From Edaphovirga cremea (lineage in GTDB: Bacteria > Pseudomonadota > Gammaproteobacteria > Enterobacterales > Enterobacteriaceae): a stretch of 64,000 bases of DNA. A program made the position numbers and the translations under genes. Shown one piece after another: positions 39,654-50,362 of this stretch (position 1 is the first letter of the stretch; each line of letters opens with the position of its first letter). The notes below the pieces were generated by a model, which was given only the letters and a program-made list of their open reading frames with translations, had not been told where the DNA came from and did no database searches. The stretch covers positions 62,001 through 126,000 of the forward strand of contig NZ_QOVA01000005.1 in assembly GCF_003332275.1 (NCBI RefSeq). The letters run 5' to 3'.

Positions 39654-39728
39654 GTGAAGTATTTGGTTATGGGTGTTTCCTTCATGATGCTGGTTTGGGT
39701 CGGTACCTTTTTCATGATGGTAGAATAA
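39654..39728 (+). CDS. ypdK: YpdK, 24-aa membrane protein with GTG start
   Basis: GTG at 39654, with GAGGAG about 9 nt upstream, and TAA at 39728. The product MKYLVMGVSFMMLVWVGTFF then MMVE aligns along its whole length with E. coli YpdK (23 aa, MKYFFMGISFMVIVWAGTFA start), encoded near alaC there too. It is one hydrophobic span with almost no soluble part. YpdK's function is unknown. The GTG start explains why an ATG-only scan misses it. Confidence 0.82.
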   Translation: MKYLVMGVSFMMLVWVGTFFMMVE

Positions 39729-39756
39729 CAACACGCATTGTGGGTAAGAATGTTCA

Positions 39757-39783
39757 AGGGGCGCAATCTGGCGCCCCTTTTCA
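39757..39783. terminator. Hairpin terminator between ypdK and cybB
   Basis: AAGGGGCGC, 6-nt loop, GCGCCCCTT then TT on the plus strand; on the minus strand the stem is followed by a shorter T run. Probably serves rightward ypdK and possibly leftward cybB. Confidence 0.65.
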
Positions 39784-39787
39784 ATGG

Positions 39788-40312
39788 CTATTTTCCAGGT
39801 AACATTCTTCGTAACGTATCGTCGCGACGAATGTAATGATGGTAAAGCGCCGCAAGCGTATGGAAGCCGATAAGGAAGTACCCCGTATTCGCCAAAGTCT
39901 CATGGGTTTGCTTGAGCAATTTACGCCACGACGGATCAGGGGTTACCCACTGTGGTACCGTAAAGCCATACAGTACCCAGTCTTTCCCGCCAAATTGCAG
40001 TGTCAGAAAACCCAATATCGGTAACGAGAGAAACAGCAGGTACAGCATCCAATGCAGCCCTTTGCTGGCTATCGACTGCCACTCGGCCAACGGCGGTTCG
40101 ATCGGGGGAGTGCCATAGTAGTGCCGTAGTCCTAGCCGAATAAACATCAGAAGCCACACGGTAATGCCGAAGTTGAAGTGAAAAAGGTTGATAAATGACT
40201 CATCATCTTCCGAAAACATCCCCCGCGACAGCATCGCAGAATAGGTCAGAATGATCATGACCAGCGTTGCCCAATGCAGTGAAATCTGAATCAACGAATA
40301 GCGATTTCTCAT
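39788..40312 (-). CDS. cybB: Cytochrome b561 (CybB)
   Basis: 174 aa, four transmembrane helices with histidines placed to bind two b hemes (ISLHWATLVMIILTYSAMLS; LFHFNFGITVWLLMFIRLGL; GYFLIGFHTLAALYHHYIRR). Matches the prokaryotic b561 superoxide:ubiquinone oxidoreductase family. Monocistronic and convergent with ypdK. Confidence 0.93.
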   Translation of the reverse strand: MRNRYSLIQISLHWATLVMIILTYSAMLSRGMFSEDDESFINLFHFNFGITVWLLMFIRLGLRHYYGTPPIEPPLAEWQSIASKGLHWMLYLLFLSLPILGFLTLQFGGKDWVLYGFTVPQWVTPDPSWRKLLKQTHETLANTGYFLIGFHTLAALYHHYIRRDDTLRRMLPGK

Positions 40313-40450
40313 GGTTTTCGTTCCGTAAGTTGCCCTGAAATCAGTATGTTCAAAAGAAACGTAATAAAATTTTCTTATAGCGTTAACTATAGCGGATAGG
40401 AAACAAAAGAAGGGAATTCAGCACCGGGAGGTACCCGGTGCCGTTTGTAA

Positions 40451-41701
40451 TTAGAGCGCGTCGTCACTCGTGCGGCTTTCTGTCGCGGTCTTGACGGGCT
40501 TGATTAAGCCATCGGCACGGAACATCGCCTTGATGCCACGTACTGCCTGACGGATACGATCCTGATTTTCTATCAACGCAAACCGTACATGGGTGTCGCC
40601 ATAGTCACCAAAACCAATACCTGGAGAGACACAAACCTTCGCTTCTGCCAGCAAATGCTTGGCAAATTCCAGCGAACCGAGATGGGCATAGGGTTCAGGA
40701 ATTTTCGCCCAAACATACATCGCGGCTTTTGGATTGGCAACCATCCAGCCGGCCTCATGCAGACCACGGACCAGTACGTTGCGACGCTGGTGATACTGTT
40801 CAGCAATATCTTTCACGCATTGCTGATCGCCTTCCAGTGCGGCGATTGCCGCCACCTGCAAAGGCGTAAATGTCCCATAGTCGTGGTAACTCTTGATGCG
40901 TGACAGCGCGCTGACCAGCTCAGAATTACCCACCATGAAGCCAATTCGCCAGCCTGCCATATTATAACTTTTCGACAGGGTGAAGAATTCAACCGCAATG
41001 TCTTTCGCCCCCGGCACCTGCATGATTGAGGGGGCTTTCCAGCCATCATAGACAATATCGGCATAGGCCAAATCGTGGATCACCAGCACATCATACTGTT
41101 TGGCCAACGCGACAACCCGTTCAAAGAAATCCAACTCGACGCATTGTGCAGTTGGGTTTGAAGGGAAGCCAAGGATCATCATTTTTGGTCGTGGAATGGT
41201 TTCACGGATCGCCCTTTCAAGCTCACCGAAGAAGTCCACCCCTTCCGTTAACGGCACCGAACGCACCTGGGCACCGGCAATGACCGCACCATAGATGTGA
41301 ATCGGATAACTTGGATTGGGCACCAACACCGTATCACCGTGATCCAGCGTCGCCAGCATCAAATGCGCCAGCCCCTCTTTGGAGCCGATGGTGACGATGG
41401 CTTCACTTTCTGGATCAATATCGACTTGATAGCGATCGGCATACCAACGTGAAATCGCCCGGCGCAATCGCGGAATACCACGGGAGGTTGAGTAGCCATG
41501 GGTGTCTTCCCGCTGCGCAACCGTGCAGAGCTTTTCGACGATATGTGGCGGCGTAGGCCCATCTGGGTTGCCCATACTGAAATCAATAATGTCCTCCCCC
41601 CGACGGCGGGCGGCCATTTTCAGTTCAGATGTGATGTTGAAAACATAAGGGGGAAGACGATCGATACGCGAAAAACGGCGTTTAGGACTGTTATCAGTCA
41701 T
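40451..41701 (-). CDS. alaC: AlaC, glutamate-pyruvate aminotransferase
   Basis: 416 aa, fold-type I PLP aminotransferase. The PLP lysine is in [20 protein letters not shown], and [20 protein letters not shown] and [20 protein letters not shown] are typical. Forms alanine from pyruvate and glutamate, the main route with AlaA in E. coli. Divergent from ypdAB as in E. coli, though a GNAT gene and a pseudogene intervene here. Confidence 0.96.
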   Translation of the reverse strand: MTDNSPKRRFSRIDRLPPYVFNITSELKMAARRRGEDIIDFSMGNPDGPTPPHIVEKLCTVAQREDTHGYSTSRGIPRLRRAISRWYADRYQVDIDPESEAIVTIGSKEGLAHLMLATLDHGDTVLVPNPSYPIHIYGAVIAGAQVRSVPLTEGVDFFGELERAIRETIPRPKMMILGFPSNPTAQCVELDFFERVVALAKQYDVLVIHDLAYADIVYDGWKAPSIMQVPGAKDIAVEFFTLSKSYNMAGWRIGFMVGNSELVSALSRIKSYHDYGTFTPLQVAAIAALEGDQQCVKDIAEQYHQRRNVLVRGLHEAGWMVANPKAAMYVWAKIPEPYAHLGSLEFAKHLLAEAKVCVSPGIGFGDYGDTHVRFALIENQDRIRQAVRGIKAMFRADGLIKPVKTATESRTSDDAL

Positions 41702-41816
41702 AGATTCCTCGGGAGAACGTTAGCGCCCGGACCATCCGAGCGACGCTGGCCGCGACGCGGCCGAATAATGAACATATCGCAGCCGCTGAAAACTGTCGAG
41801 CACTAGAGTAAAAATA

Positions 41817-42344
41817 TTATTCTCCCGCCAAACGGCCAAAAACCCAATCATTTCGCCAGATGCCTCCCAACTGATAACTTTCCCGCAGCGTTCCCTCAAG
41901 CTGAAATCCGCATTTTTCCAATGTTCGCCTGGAGGCCACGTTACCTTCGGTTACCGCGGCATTCAGGCGATGGAAGCCGCACTCCCCCAGGGCAAAATCA
42001 CATACGGCATGGAGCGATTCCCCACCGTACCCACGCCGCTGAAACTCTGGCAACAGGAGAAAACCGACCTCTGCCTGTTGAAAAGGCGACCAACCCGCCA
42101 GCAGTCCGGTCAAACCGACAGCCGCGCCAGTACTTTTCTCGCGAATTACCAGACACAACCAGTGGCTGGCGTGTTTGTTCCATGTCGGCAAACGGCTGGT
42201 GAATAACTGGTAGATCTCCTCTTCGCTGGCCTTGTCTGTCATAAATTCAGTGACGAGGGGATCCTGATACAGCCGCAGAAACAGCGGCCAATCTTCCGCT
42301 GTAAGTTGCTGCATGGTTAAACGTTCCGTGATCAACGTGGTCAT
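41817..42344 (-). CDS. GNAT family N-acetyltransferase (RimJ/RimL-like)
   Basis: 175 aa from the ATG at 42344 (AAGGACAAAA upstream). ITERLTMQQLTAEDWPLFLR, the acetyl-CoA loop VGFLLLPEFQRRGYGGESLH and NVASRRTLEKCGFQLEGTLR place it in the Acetyltransf_3/RimJ-RimL group. The acceptor is unknown. Convergent with the DUF1479 remnant, which suggests a small accessory insertion between alaC and ypdA. Confidence 0.85.
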   Translation of the reverse strand: MTTLITERLTMQQLTAEDWPLFLRLYQDPLVTEFMTDKASEEEIYQLFTSRLPTWNKHASHWLCLVIREKSTGAAVGLTGLLAGWSPFQQAEVGFLLLPEFQRRGYGGESLHAVCDFALGECGFHRLNAAVTEGNVASRRTLEKCGFQLEGTLRESYQLGGIWRNDWVFGRLAGE

Positions 42345-42426
42345 TTTTGTCCTTTTTTGAGAGACGAATGCGAAAAATAAAAGAGGAAATTTCATTCGAA
42401 AGCCATCCCTTTCCCTTCCTCTATAA

Positions 42427-42740
<314 letters not shown>

Positions 42741-42812
42741 CGACGACCGGTAAACAGCAGTTGGGACTTGCCGGATAGAATCCTTTTGCGCACCCTGTCC
42801 ACCCGCGTCTCA

Positions 42813-42844
42813 ACGCCGTCAGTAGCACTGGCGGCGTCTTTTAT
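42813..42844 (+). terminator. Terminator-like hairpin before ypdA
   Basis: ACGCCGTCAG pairs with CTGGCGGCGT (one G-T wobble), loop TAGCA, followed by CTTTTA. Lies just after the DUF1479 remnant and may be its surviving terminator. Confidence 0.65.
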
Positions 42845-42883
42845 TTATAGTGACCAGCTTGCAAGCCGCACAGAGAGCCTGTC

Positions 42884-44566
42884 GTGCACCAAATTTTTGA
42901 AATGTTGCTGGCGGTATTTGATCGCGCAGCCCTGATGTTGATCTGCCTGTTCTTCCTGACCCGCACCCAACTTTTCCGTCAATTGCTACAGAAAGAGAGC
43001 CATACGCCGCTGGAATTAGCTGCCGTCACCGCCATTTTTTCCTCGTTTGCGATTTTTGGTACCTATTCCGGGATAAACGTTGAAGGATCGCTGGTCAACG
43101 TGCGGGTTATTGCCGTGATGAGCGGGGGCATTCTGTTTGGCCCCTGGGTCGGGATCATCACCGGGGTGATCGCGGGCGGTCACCGCTACCTGATCGATAT
43201 CCACGGCATCACTTCCGTCCCCTGCCTGATAACCAGCATTATTGCCGGTTGCATGGCGGGTTATATTCATCTGAAGGTAAAAAAGGAACATCGCTGGAGC
43301 GTTGGGATCGCGGCAGGCATGCTCTGTGAAACGCTGACGATGCTGCTGGTGATCCTGTGGGCGAAACCTACGTCGCTCGGTATAGATATCGTGTCGAAAA
43401 TCGCCATTCCGTTGATTCTCGGCGCGGTCTGTATTGGTTTGATTGTACTGCTGGTACAGAGCGTTGAGGATGAGAAAGAGGTGATTGCGGCGCGTCAGGC
43501 CAAGCTGGCTCTGGATATCGCCAATAAAACCATGCCCTATTTCCGCAACATTACCAGCGAATCCCTGACCACCATCTGTGCCATTATCCGTGAGGATATC
43601 AACGCGGATGCCGTTGCCATTACCGACACCAAAAACATTCTGGCGTATGTCGGAGTGGGTGCAGAGCAGTATAATATTGGTCATGAAATCATCAGTGAGA
43701 TGACCAGGGAGACCCTGAGACGCGGAAAGATCACCATCAGGAATAATGATGAAATGCACCGTACCCCGCAGATTCACTCACTGATCATTATTCCGCTGAG
43801 AGAGAAAGGTGAAGTCACTGGATCGCTGAAAATCTACTATTGCCATGCAGACAAAATCACCTACTCGTTGAAAGTTATGGCTGTTGGATTATCACAGATT
43901 ATCTCCACGCAGATGGAAGTGTCGCGGACAGAGCAGTTGCGTGAGATGGCCAACAAAGCCGAGATGCGCGCCCTGCAAAGCAAGATCAATCCGCATTTCC
44001 TGTTCAATGCGCTGAACGCCATCTCCTCCTCTATCCGCATCAATCCAGACACCGCGCGGCAGTTGATCATTAATTTGTCCCGCTACCTGCGTTACAACCT
44101 TGAACTGAACGATGAACAGATCGATCTGCGTAAAGAGTTGCATCAGGTGCAAGATTACATCGCCATTGAACAGGCGAGATTCGGCAGCAAACTCACGGTA
44201 ATTTATGATATTGACGAAGATATCGCAGTGTCGATTCCCAGTCTGCTGATTCAGCCGTTGGTGGAGAATGCCATCGTGCACGGCATTCAGCCCTGTCGCG
44301 GAAAAGGCGTGGTGGTGATCGCCGTTAAGCACAGCGGCGATCGCATCCGTATTTCAGTGAAAGACACCGGTAATGGTATCAATCAGGAGATCATCGATCG
44401 TCTGGCAAACAATGAAATGCCGGGCAATAAAATTGGTTTACTGAATGTGCACCGCCGCGTATCTCTGCTGTATGGTGAAGGATTGCATATCCGGCGGCTG
44501 GAGCCCGGCACCGAGATTTCATTTACTATCGCTATCAACAAAGATGGCGGCAACGTGCATGCTTGA
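42884..44566 (+). CDS. ypdA: YpdA (PyrS), LytS-family pyruvate-sensing histidine kinase
   Basis: 560 aa from GTG at 42884, giving [20 protein letters not shown], collinear with E. coli YpdA. N-terminal 5TM-LYT membrane domain (1-190), GAF-like domain (about 215-350), then the LytS kinase core with phospho-His in [20 protein letters not shown] and an HATPase domain ([17 protein letters not shown]). In E. coli it senses extracellular pyruvate with YpdB. The identity as YpdA rather than the paralogue BtsS rests on alaC linkage and sequence. Confidence 0.95.
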   Translation: MHQIFEMLLAVFDRAALMLICLFFLTRTQLFRQLLQKESHTPLELAAVTAIFSSFAIFGTYSGINVEGSLVNVRVIAVMSGGILFGPWVGIITGVIAGGHRYLIDIHGITSVPCLITSIIAGCMAGYIHLKVKKEHRWSVGIAAGMLCETLTMLLVILWAKPTSLGIDIVSKIAIPLILGAVCIGLIVLLVQSVEDEKEVIAARQAKLALDIANKTMPYFRNITSESLTTICAIIREDINADAVAITDTKNILAYVGVGAEQYNIGHEIISEMTRETLRRGKITIRNNDEMHRTPQIHSLIIIPLREKGEVTGSLKIYYCHADKITYSLKVMAVGLSQIISTQMEVSRTEQLREMANKAEMRALQSKINPHFLFNALNAISSSIRINPDTARQLIINLSRYLRYNLELNDEQIDLRKELHQVQDYIAIEQARFGSKLTVIYDIDEDIAVSIPSLLIQPLVENAIVHGIQPCRGKGVVVIAVKHSGDRIRISVKDTGNGINQEIIDRLANNEMPGNKIGLLNVHRRVSLLYGEGLHIRRLEPGTEISFTIAINKDGGNVHA

Positions 44567-44640
44567 GTGGCGGCATCCCGCCTCTGGCTTCTGGCCGTAT
44601 TATGACGTTAGTTTTTTGCCGATCGATTTGGGGAGTATCC

Positions 44641-45384
44641 ATGAAAGCGATCATTGTTGAGGACGAATTTTTGGCTCAGGAGGAGCTGAGTTATCTTATC
44701 AAGACGCACAGCGGCATCAATATTGAGGGCACGTTCGAGGATGGATTGGATGTCCTGAAGTATTTGCAAACCCATCAAGTGGATGCCATTTTTCTCGATA
44801 TCAGCATTCCTTCGCTGGATGGCGTTTTGCTGGCGCAGAACATCAGCAAGTTTGCGCATAAGCCCTACATAATTTTCATTACCGCCTATAAAGAGCATGC
44901 CGCTGAAGCCTTTGAAATAGAGGCGTTTGATTACATCCTCAAGCCTTACCACGAGTCACGCATCGTAACGATGCTGCAAAAACTCGAAGCGCATTTCGCC
45001 CGCGACCGCCAGCAGGCCACCCTGCCGCAGCAATCCACCAGCGGCCATCGCAGTGCGCACAGTATCAATTTGATCAAGGATGAGCGGATTATTGTTACCG
45101 ACATCAATGATATCTATTATGCCGCAGCGCAAGAAAAAGTGACGCTGGTGTATACCCGGCGCGAAGAGTTCATCATGCCAATGAATATCACCGAGTTCTT
45201 CAGCCGACTGCCTGAGGAACACTTCTTTCGCTGCCACCGCTCCTACTGTGTGAATCTCTCTAAAATCCGCGAAATTGTGCCGTGGTTTAACAACACCTAT
45301 ATTCTGCGATTGAGTGATTTGGCGTTTGAAGTGCCCGTCAGCTGCAGCAAGGTGAAAGAGTTCCGGCAGCTTATGCGCTTCTAG
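44641..45384 (+). CDS. ypdB: YpdB (PyrR), LytTR-family response regulator
   Basis: 247 aa from the ATG at 44641 (GGGAG upstream). Receiver domain 1-120 with phospho-Asp in AIFLDISIPSLDGVLL and Lys in FDYILKPYHESR; LytTR DNA-binding domain about 145-245 with FFRCHRSYCVNLSKIREIV. Activated by YpdA. Its own operator-type direct repeat begins 2 bp after the stop codon, upstream of yhjX. Confidence 0.95.
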   Translation: MKAIIVEDEFLAQEELSYLIKTHSGINIEGTFEDGLDVLKYLQTHQVDAIFLDISIPSLDGVLLAQNISKFAHKPYIIFITAYKEHAAEAFEIEAFDYILKPYHESRIVTMLQKLEAHFARDRQQATLPQQSTSGHRSAHSINLIKDERIIVTDINDIYYAAAQEKVTLVYTRREEFIMPMNITEFFSRLPEEHFFRCHRSYCVNLSKIREIVPWFNNTYILRLSDLAFEVPVSCSKVKEFRQLMRF

Positions 45385-45385
45385 A

Positions 45386-45416
45386 TGTATTTCATTCCAC
45401 CCTGATGGCATCTCAT
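45386..45416 (+). promoter_or_regulatory. YpdB operator upstream of yhjX
   Basis: Direct repeat TGTATTTCAT (45386-45395), exactly 11 bp, GGCATCTCAT (45407-45416). This matches the established YpdB target GGCATTTCAT-N11-GGCATTTCAT with three changes in all. A -10-like TATACT lies at 45450-45455. Confidence 0.85.
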
Positions 45417-45563
45417 TCCCGATTCGATCCCATGCTGTTTTCCCGCCCGTATACTGGCTGCAGTGGGCGGGCTGATAGCCTCTCGTGCCGTATCAACACG
45501 CGAAACATCAGCTCGTAATTTTTGGCTCATCGAGCCTTGTTGCGTGGTGTAAGGAGACCGGGT

Positions 45564-46802
45564 ATGAGCAGTAAACCGGTAAATCGTTGGTTAATCGTAG
45601 TTGGCACGATCATTGTTCAGATGGGTCTCGGGACTATTTATACCTGGAGCCTGTTCAATCAACCGCTGGTCGATAAATTTGACTGGTCACTTGGGGCTGT
45701 CGCCACCACGTTTTCTATCACCAGTTTTTCACTGGCGGTTGCGACCCTGTTCGCCGGACGCTTGCAGGAGCGCCTGGGTATCCGCAAACTGACGCTGATT
45801 TCGGGCGTGGTACTGGGATGCGGCCTGATTGCCAGTTCCTATGCCCAATCCCTCGGCATGTTCTACCTGTTAGCGGGCGTCGTGGTTGGTTTTGCTGACG
45901 GTACCGCCTACATCACTACGCTCTCCAACCTGATCAAATGGTTCCCGGAACGCAAGGGGCTGATTTCCGGTATTTCCGTTGGGGCGTTCGGGACAGGCAG
46001 CCTGCTGTTCAAATACGTCAATGCCGATTTGATTACTGAAATGGGCGTCTCGCAGGCGTTCTTTTACTGGGGCCTGATCGTCATGGCGCTGGTCGCTGCC
46101 GGTTCGCTGTTACTGAAAGAGAAAAAAATTACCGCGCCACTTGTCAATACACGGATCAACGCAGGTCAGTCACGTGATTTCAGCGTCCCGGAAATGTTGG
46201 CAACCAAAGAATCCTATCTGCTGTTTTTTATCTTCTTTACTGCCTGTATGAGCGGCCTGTATCTGATTGGTATTGTGAAGGATATCGGCGTGCAACTGGC
46301 GGGTATGGATGCGGCAACGGCAGCGAACACCGTTTCCGCTATTGCCATCTTCAACACCGCAGGACGCATTATCCTTGGCGGCCTGTCTGACAAAGTGGGC
46401 CGGATGCGTGTTATCACGTTCACCCTGCTGGTCACCCTACTCGCGATCTCAACACTGAGCTTTATCCCGCTGACCCACGCGCTGTTCTTTATTTGCGTCG
46501 GCGCGATCGCTTTCTGTTTCGGCGGCAATATCACCGTGTTCCCCGCCATTGTCGGCGATTTCTTCGGCTTGCGTAACCACAGCAAAAACTACGGTGTGGT
46601 GTATCAAGGTTTTGGCTTGGGGGCTTTGGCAGGATCGTTCATCGCGGCGCGCTTCGGCGGATTCCACACCACATTCCTGGTGATTGGGGTTCTGTCGGTG
46701 ATCTCCCTGTTGATCTCACTGCTGATCAAACCGCCTAAAGCAGAAACGGTGGTGCAGGAAGAGAGTCATCATCAGGGTGCGACCGTCAGCAGCCATGCCT
46801 GA
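45564..46802 (+). CDS. yhjX: YhjX, MFS transporter (OFA family) controlled by YpdAB
   Basis: 412 aa from the ATG at 45564 (AAGGAGACC upstream). Twelve hydrophobic segments; the start NRWLIVVGTIIVQMGLGTIY then TWSLFNQPLVDKF and the ISGISVGAFGTGSLLF region are typical of the oxalate/formate antiporter-like family and match YhjX. In E. coli yhjX is remote from ypdAB and is its main target; here it is directly downstream with the operator between. Probably a pyruvate or related carboxylate transporter. Confidence 0.93.
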   Translation: MSSKPVNRWLIVVGTIIVQMGLGTIYTWSLFNQPLVDKFDWSLGAVATTFSITSFSLAVATLFAGRLQERLGIRKLTLISGVVLGCGLIASSYAQSLGMFYLLAGVVVGFADGTAYITTLSNLIKWFPERKGLISGISVGAFGTGSLLFKYVNADLITEMGVSQAFFYWGLIVMALVAAGSLLLKEKKITAPLVNTRINAGQSRDFSVPEMLATKESYLLFFIFFTACMSGLYLIGIVKDIGVQLAGMDAATAANTVSAIAIFNTAGRIILGGLSDKVGRMRVITFTLLVTLLAISTLSFIPLTHALFFICVGAIAFCFGGNITVFPAIVGDFFGLRNHSKNYGVVYQGFGLGALAGSFIAARFGGFHTTFLVIGVLSVISLLISLLIKPPKAETVVQEESHHQGATVSSHA

Positions 46803-46821
46803 TCGGTAAACAGACGGGACA

Positions 46822-46857
46822 AAAAAAAGCAGGGTATCTCTTCCACCCTGCTTTTTT
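46822..46857. terminator. Bidirectional terminator between yhjX and glk
   Basis: A-rich run, GCAGGGT, loop, ACCCTGC, T-rich run: a symmetric hairpin with T tracts on both strands, serving the convergent yhjX and glk. Confidence 0.92.
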
Positions 46858-46875
46858 ATTGGCGACACTCCGCGC

Positions 46876-47841
46876 TTAGAGAGTCATGCCCAGCGACTGG
46901 CGCAGATGCGCCCCAGCCCCCAAGAGACCCGGTTGATCGTGCGTGATGAGAAAAACCGGAATATCTTGCAGATAATCTTTAAAACGACCTTTATCCTCAA
47001 AGGCACCCCGGAAACCCGAGGCACGGAAGAAGTCGAGGAAACGGGGAACAATTCCACCTGCAATATAGACACCGCCAAATGTGCCCATTGTTAACGCCAG
47101 ATTTCCACCAAAGCGCCCCATAATCACGCAAAACAGCGACAGCGCGCGACGCGAATCAATACAGGTATCAGCCAGGGCGCGCTCGGTAACATCTTTTGGC
47201 GCCAGATTTTCTGGCAGGCGATGGTCAGATTTGACGATAGCGCGATAAAGATTGACCAATCCCGGCCCCGAGAGAATACGCTCGGCTGAGACGTGGCCCA
47301 ATTCGTCGCGCAGCACCTCAAGGATACTGTCTTCTTCCTCACTGTTAGGTGCGAAATCGACGTGCCCCCCTTCACCGGGCAAGCTCAGCCAGCGTTTATC
47401 CACATGGATCAAATGCGCCACGCCCAGCCCCGTTCCCGCACCGTAAACCGCCACCGGTTTGCCTTCCTGCGCAGCCTGGCCACCAAATTGCAATACGTCA
47501 TCGGCGCCCAGCATCGGGATAGCCATTGAAACAGCGGTAAAGTCGTTGATGACCTCAAGGTGCTTCAAGCCCAGATTTTTTTTCATTTCTTCAATAGAAA
47601 ATGCCCAGGTATGGTTGGTCATTGCCACCCAGTCTCCCGTTATCGGGCAGGCGATGGCGATACAGGCATCCTCAATCTGTTGTTTTTCTTCCGCCAGATA
47701 GTGACTGATTACGGCTTCCAGACTGTCAAATTCCAGACCGGAGAATGTCCTGGCATGCGAGATTTTACCGCTGTCCAGAGAACAAAGCGCCAGGCGGGCG
47801 TTGGTACCACCTACATCTCCCACCAGGGAATACTTATTCAT
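46876..47841 (-). CDS. glk: Glucokinase Glk
   Basis: 321 aa from the ATG at 47841 (GGAGAAAC upstream). ATP-binding [15 protein letters not shown] at the N-terminus, [15 protein letters not shown] and [17 protein letters not shown] are typical of the proteobacterial glucokinase family. Phosphorylates free cytosolic glucose. Divergent from yfeO, as in E. coli. Confidence 0.96.
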   Translation of the reverse strand: MNKYSLVGDVGGTNARLALCSLDSGKISHARTFSGLEFDSLEAVISHYLAEEKQQIEDACIAIACPITGDWVAMTNHTWAFSIEEMKKNLGLKHLEVINDFTAVSMAIPMLGADDVLQFGGQAAQEGKPVAVYGAGTGLGVAHLIHVDKRWLSLPGEGGHVDFAPNSEEEDSILEVLRDELGHVSAERILSGPGLVNLYRAIVKSDHRLPENLAPKDVTERALADTCIDSRRALSLFCVIMGRFGGNLALTMGTFGGVYIAGGIVPRFLDFFRASGFRGAFEDKGRFKDYLQDIPVFLITHDQPGLLGAGAHLRQSLGMTL

Positions 47842-48222
47842 TGTTTGTTTCTCCAATAGTATGAAATTCATTGTCTGCCGACACTGTAAAATCCCCTCTG
47901 TAAAACAACAATCCCGCTTGCTGACACACCGGTATTTTAGTGATACAGATCACACTAAAGACGCCATTATCGTCTTTCACCGCTGACTCAATATCTGGCT
48001 CCGGCTACGACTCGCTGATTTTTGGTTATGCTGATAAGCAAATGGCGTAATTCCTGCGGTATCTGAATCACCATAAGTGCTTACAGAAAATAGTCATTAG
48101 AAAGCCCGTATTGCTATAACCAGCCACGCGAGCCCGGTAATAATGACAAGAATCGCACGGTAGTATAGAAAAAACTTTTCCGTTGATGGCGGGAATTTTC
48201 CAGATAATAAAGGACTCACTGC
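47842..48222. other. glk-yfeO divergent region
   Basis: 381 bp, no supported gene. Contains a CRP-like palindrome (47936-47959) nearer to glk. Confidence 0.5.
47936..47959. promoter_or_regulatory. Candidate CRP site upstream of glk
   Basis: AGTGATACAGATCACA fits TGTGA-N6-TCACA with a weaker left half, and is extended by an outer inverted repeat TTTAGTG/CACTAAA. It lies about 95 bp upstream of glk. Confidence 0.5.
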
Positions 48223-49461
48223 ATGTTGCATCCTCGCGCCCATAACATGTTAGCTTTTGCCCTGCCCGCATTGGTGATCGGCACGTGCTCCAGCCTGGTG
48301 TTGATTGTGGTCATGCGCTTTGCCGGTATCTTGCAGAATTTACTGTGGAACAGATTGCCTGCGCTATGGAATATCGATACCAGTTCCAGCAGTTGGACGC
48401 TGATGACGCTGACATTGACCGGTGTCGCTGTCGGATTGCTGATTCGCCATATGCCCGGCCATGCCGGTCCCGATCCGGCGACCGAGTCCTTGATTGGTAT
48501 GCCCATCCCGCTTTCTGCCCTGCCCGGTCTATTGCTGGCGTTGGTGATTGGTTTGGCGGGCGGGGTCAGCCTTGGTCCAGAGAATCCCATTACCGTCATT
48601 AATATTGCCCTCGCCACCGCTGTTGGCGCACGCCTGTTGCCGCAGGTGCCGAGCATGGATTGGATTATCCTGGCCGCGGCGGGCACTATAGGCGCATTGT
48701 TCGGTACGCCCGTTGCCGCAGCATTGATCTTTTCGCAAACTCTCAGTGGCAATCCAGATATACCACTGTGGGATCGTCTTTTTGCCCCGCTGATGGCCGC
48801 GGGTGCGGGTGCCATGACCACCGATCTGTTCTTCCAGCCGGACTTCTCCCTGAATATCGCTCCCTATCTGCGGCCAAGGCTGATCGATATCTTCAGCGGC
48901 TCAATGGTGGCGGTAATCTCCATTGCCCTGGGGATGGTTGCACTCTGGTGTTTCCCTCGCGCGCACCGGCTATTCCACAGCATCCGCAGTCCGGTCCTGA
49001 TGCTTGGGCTGGGTGGTTTTATCCTTGGTTTACTGGCGTTGGTGGGCGGGGAAGTCACCCTGTTTAAAGGGCTGGATGAGATGAAAGAGTTGGCGGTGGG
49101 CAATTCATTTTCCCTCAGCCAGTTGCTGACCATTACCCTGACCAAACTGGCGGCGTTGGTCATTGCGGCGGCCTGCGGTTTTCGCGGTGGGCGGATCTTC
49201 CCGGCTGTATTTGTTGGCGTTTCGTTGGGATTGATGCTGCATCAGCACGTCGACGCTGTTCCGGCGGCGATTACGGTCTCGTGCGCAATATTGGGGTTAG
49301 TGCTGGTGGTAACGCGTGACGGCTGGCTGAGTCTGTTTATGGCCGCCGCCGTCGTACCCGATCTGAAGTTGCTGCCTGTTCTGTGTATTGTCATGCTGCC
49401 AGCCTGGTTGATTCTGGCCGGTAAGCCGCTGATGCTGGTGCACAAACTGCCGCGACAATAA
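48223..49461 (+). CDS. yfeO: YfeO, CLC-family ion transport protein
   Basis: 412 aa, about ten hydrophobic segments. The CLC-like signature is seen in [20 protein letters not shown] (compare GxGIPE and GREGP loops) and [20 protein letters not shown]. Matches E. coli YfeO in length and position beside glk. The transported ion is not established. Start ATG at 48223. Confidence 0.92.
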   Translation: MLHPRAHNMLAFALPALVIGTCSSLVLIVVMRFAGILQNLLWNRLPALWNIDTSSSSWTLMTLTLTGVAVGLLIRHMPGHAGPDPATESLIGMPIPLSALPGLLLALVIGLAGGVSLGPENPITVINIALATAVGARLLPQVPSMDWIILAAAGTIGALFGTPVAAALIFSQTLSGNPDIPLWDRLFAPLMAAGAGAMTTDLFFQPDFSLNIAPYLRPRLIDIFSGSMVAVISIALGMVALWCFPRAHRLFHSIRSPVLMLGLGGFILGLLALVGGEVTLFKGLDEMKELAVGNSFSLSQLLTITLTKLAALVIAAACGFRGGRIFPAVFVGVSLGLMLHQHVDAVPAAITVSCAILGLVLVVTRDGWLSLFMAAAVVPDLKLLPVLCIVMLPAWLILAGKPLMLVHKLPRQ

Positions 49462-49536
49462 TGCAAAATCGGCTGGCAGGGTTCGCCCAACAGCCGATTT
49501 CGCATGAATACCACTACATATGACACCACTGCCCGT

Positions 49537-50229
49537 TTACTCTAGCGACCAGATCGCCGCGGCATTGGCGTGAATTTCAGTCGTATCAAAGACCGGTACC
49601 GACGCATCTTCAGCACCCACCAGCAGCGCGATTTCGGTACATCCCAGAATCACGCCTTCGATCCCCTGCTGTTCCAGATTGCGGATCACCTGCCGGTAGG
49701 CGTCGCGGGACTCATCACGGATCACCCCGAGGCACAGCTCTTCATAAATGATGCGGTGAACCGTTTCACGATCTTCTTCGGTCGGAATCACCACATCGAT
49801 ACCAAACTTGTCTTGCAGACGCCCGCGATAGAAATCCTGCTCCATGGTGAAACGGGTGCCCAGCAAAGCCACACGGCGGATCCCTTGTGCCTGAATGCGT
49901 TTTGCTGTCGCATCAGCAATATGCAGCAAAGGCAGGCCACTGGCTTGTTCAATCTGATCGGCAACTTTGTGCATCGTATTGGTACAGAGCACAATAGCGT
50001 CGGCACCCGCCCGGCTTAATGCAGCCGCAGCCTCAGCGAGAATCTCCCCGGCTCTCTGCCAGTTTCCCTGCTGCTGGAACTGCTCAATCTGAAAGAAATC
50101 GACGCTATAAAGCACCAACTGTGCCGAATGCAATCCGCCAAGTTGCTCCTTTACCTGCTGGTTAATCTGGCGGTAATAGGGGATCGTTGATTCCCAACTC
50201 ATTCCGCCAATCAATCCTAACGTTTTCAT
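49537..50229 (-). CDS. Aspartate/glutamate racemase family protein (YgeA-like)
   Basis: 230 aa. The two catalytic cysteines are visible in IVLCTNTMHKVADQIE and VILGCTEIALLVG, with the N-terminal KTLGLIGGMSWESTIPYYRQ. Closest by pattern to YgeA-type broad-specificity amino acid racemases (homoserine and others). PLP-independent. Convergent with yfeO; possible role in D-amino acid supply. Confidence 0.88.
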   Translation of the reverse strand: MKTLGLIGGMSWESTIPYYRQINQQVKEQLGGLHSAQLVLYSVDFFQIEQFQQQGNWQRAGEILAEAAAALSRAGADAIVLCTNTMHKVADQIEQASGLPLLHIADATAKRIQAQGIRRVALLGTRFTMEQDFYRGRLQDKFGIDVVIPTEEDRETVHRIIYEELCLGVIRDESRDAYRQVIRNLEQQGIEGVILGCTEIALLVGAEDASVPVFDTTEIHANAAAIWSLE

Positions 50230-50362
50230 CTGCCGCCTCTGGTTATCTACGTTGGTATGACCTTAGCGCAGATTACGCTGCCAAACGAGCCACGGTTGCC
50301 ATTATTTGTCGTACCCGGTATTTTTCTGTCGCGGCTTTTCAGCACGATTACTTACTGTATGG

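Noticed and set aside
39449-39802. Overlapping ORFs on both strands between the 29-codon ORF and cybB
   Set aside because: Neither shows domain features; the only convincing coding signal there is the short GTG-started ypdK in a different frame.
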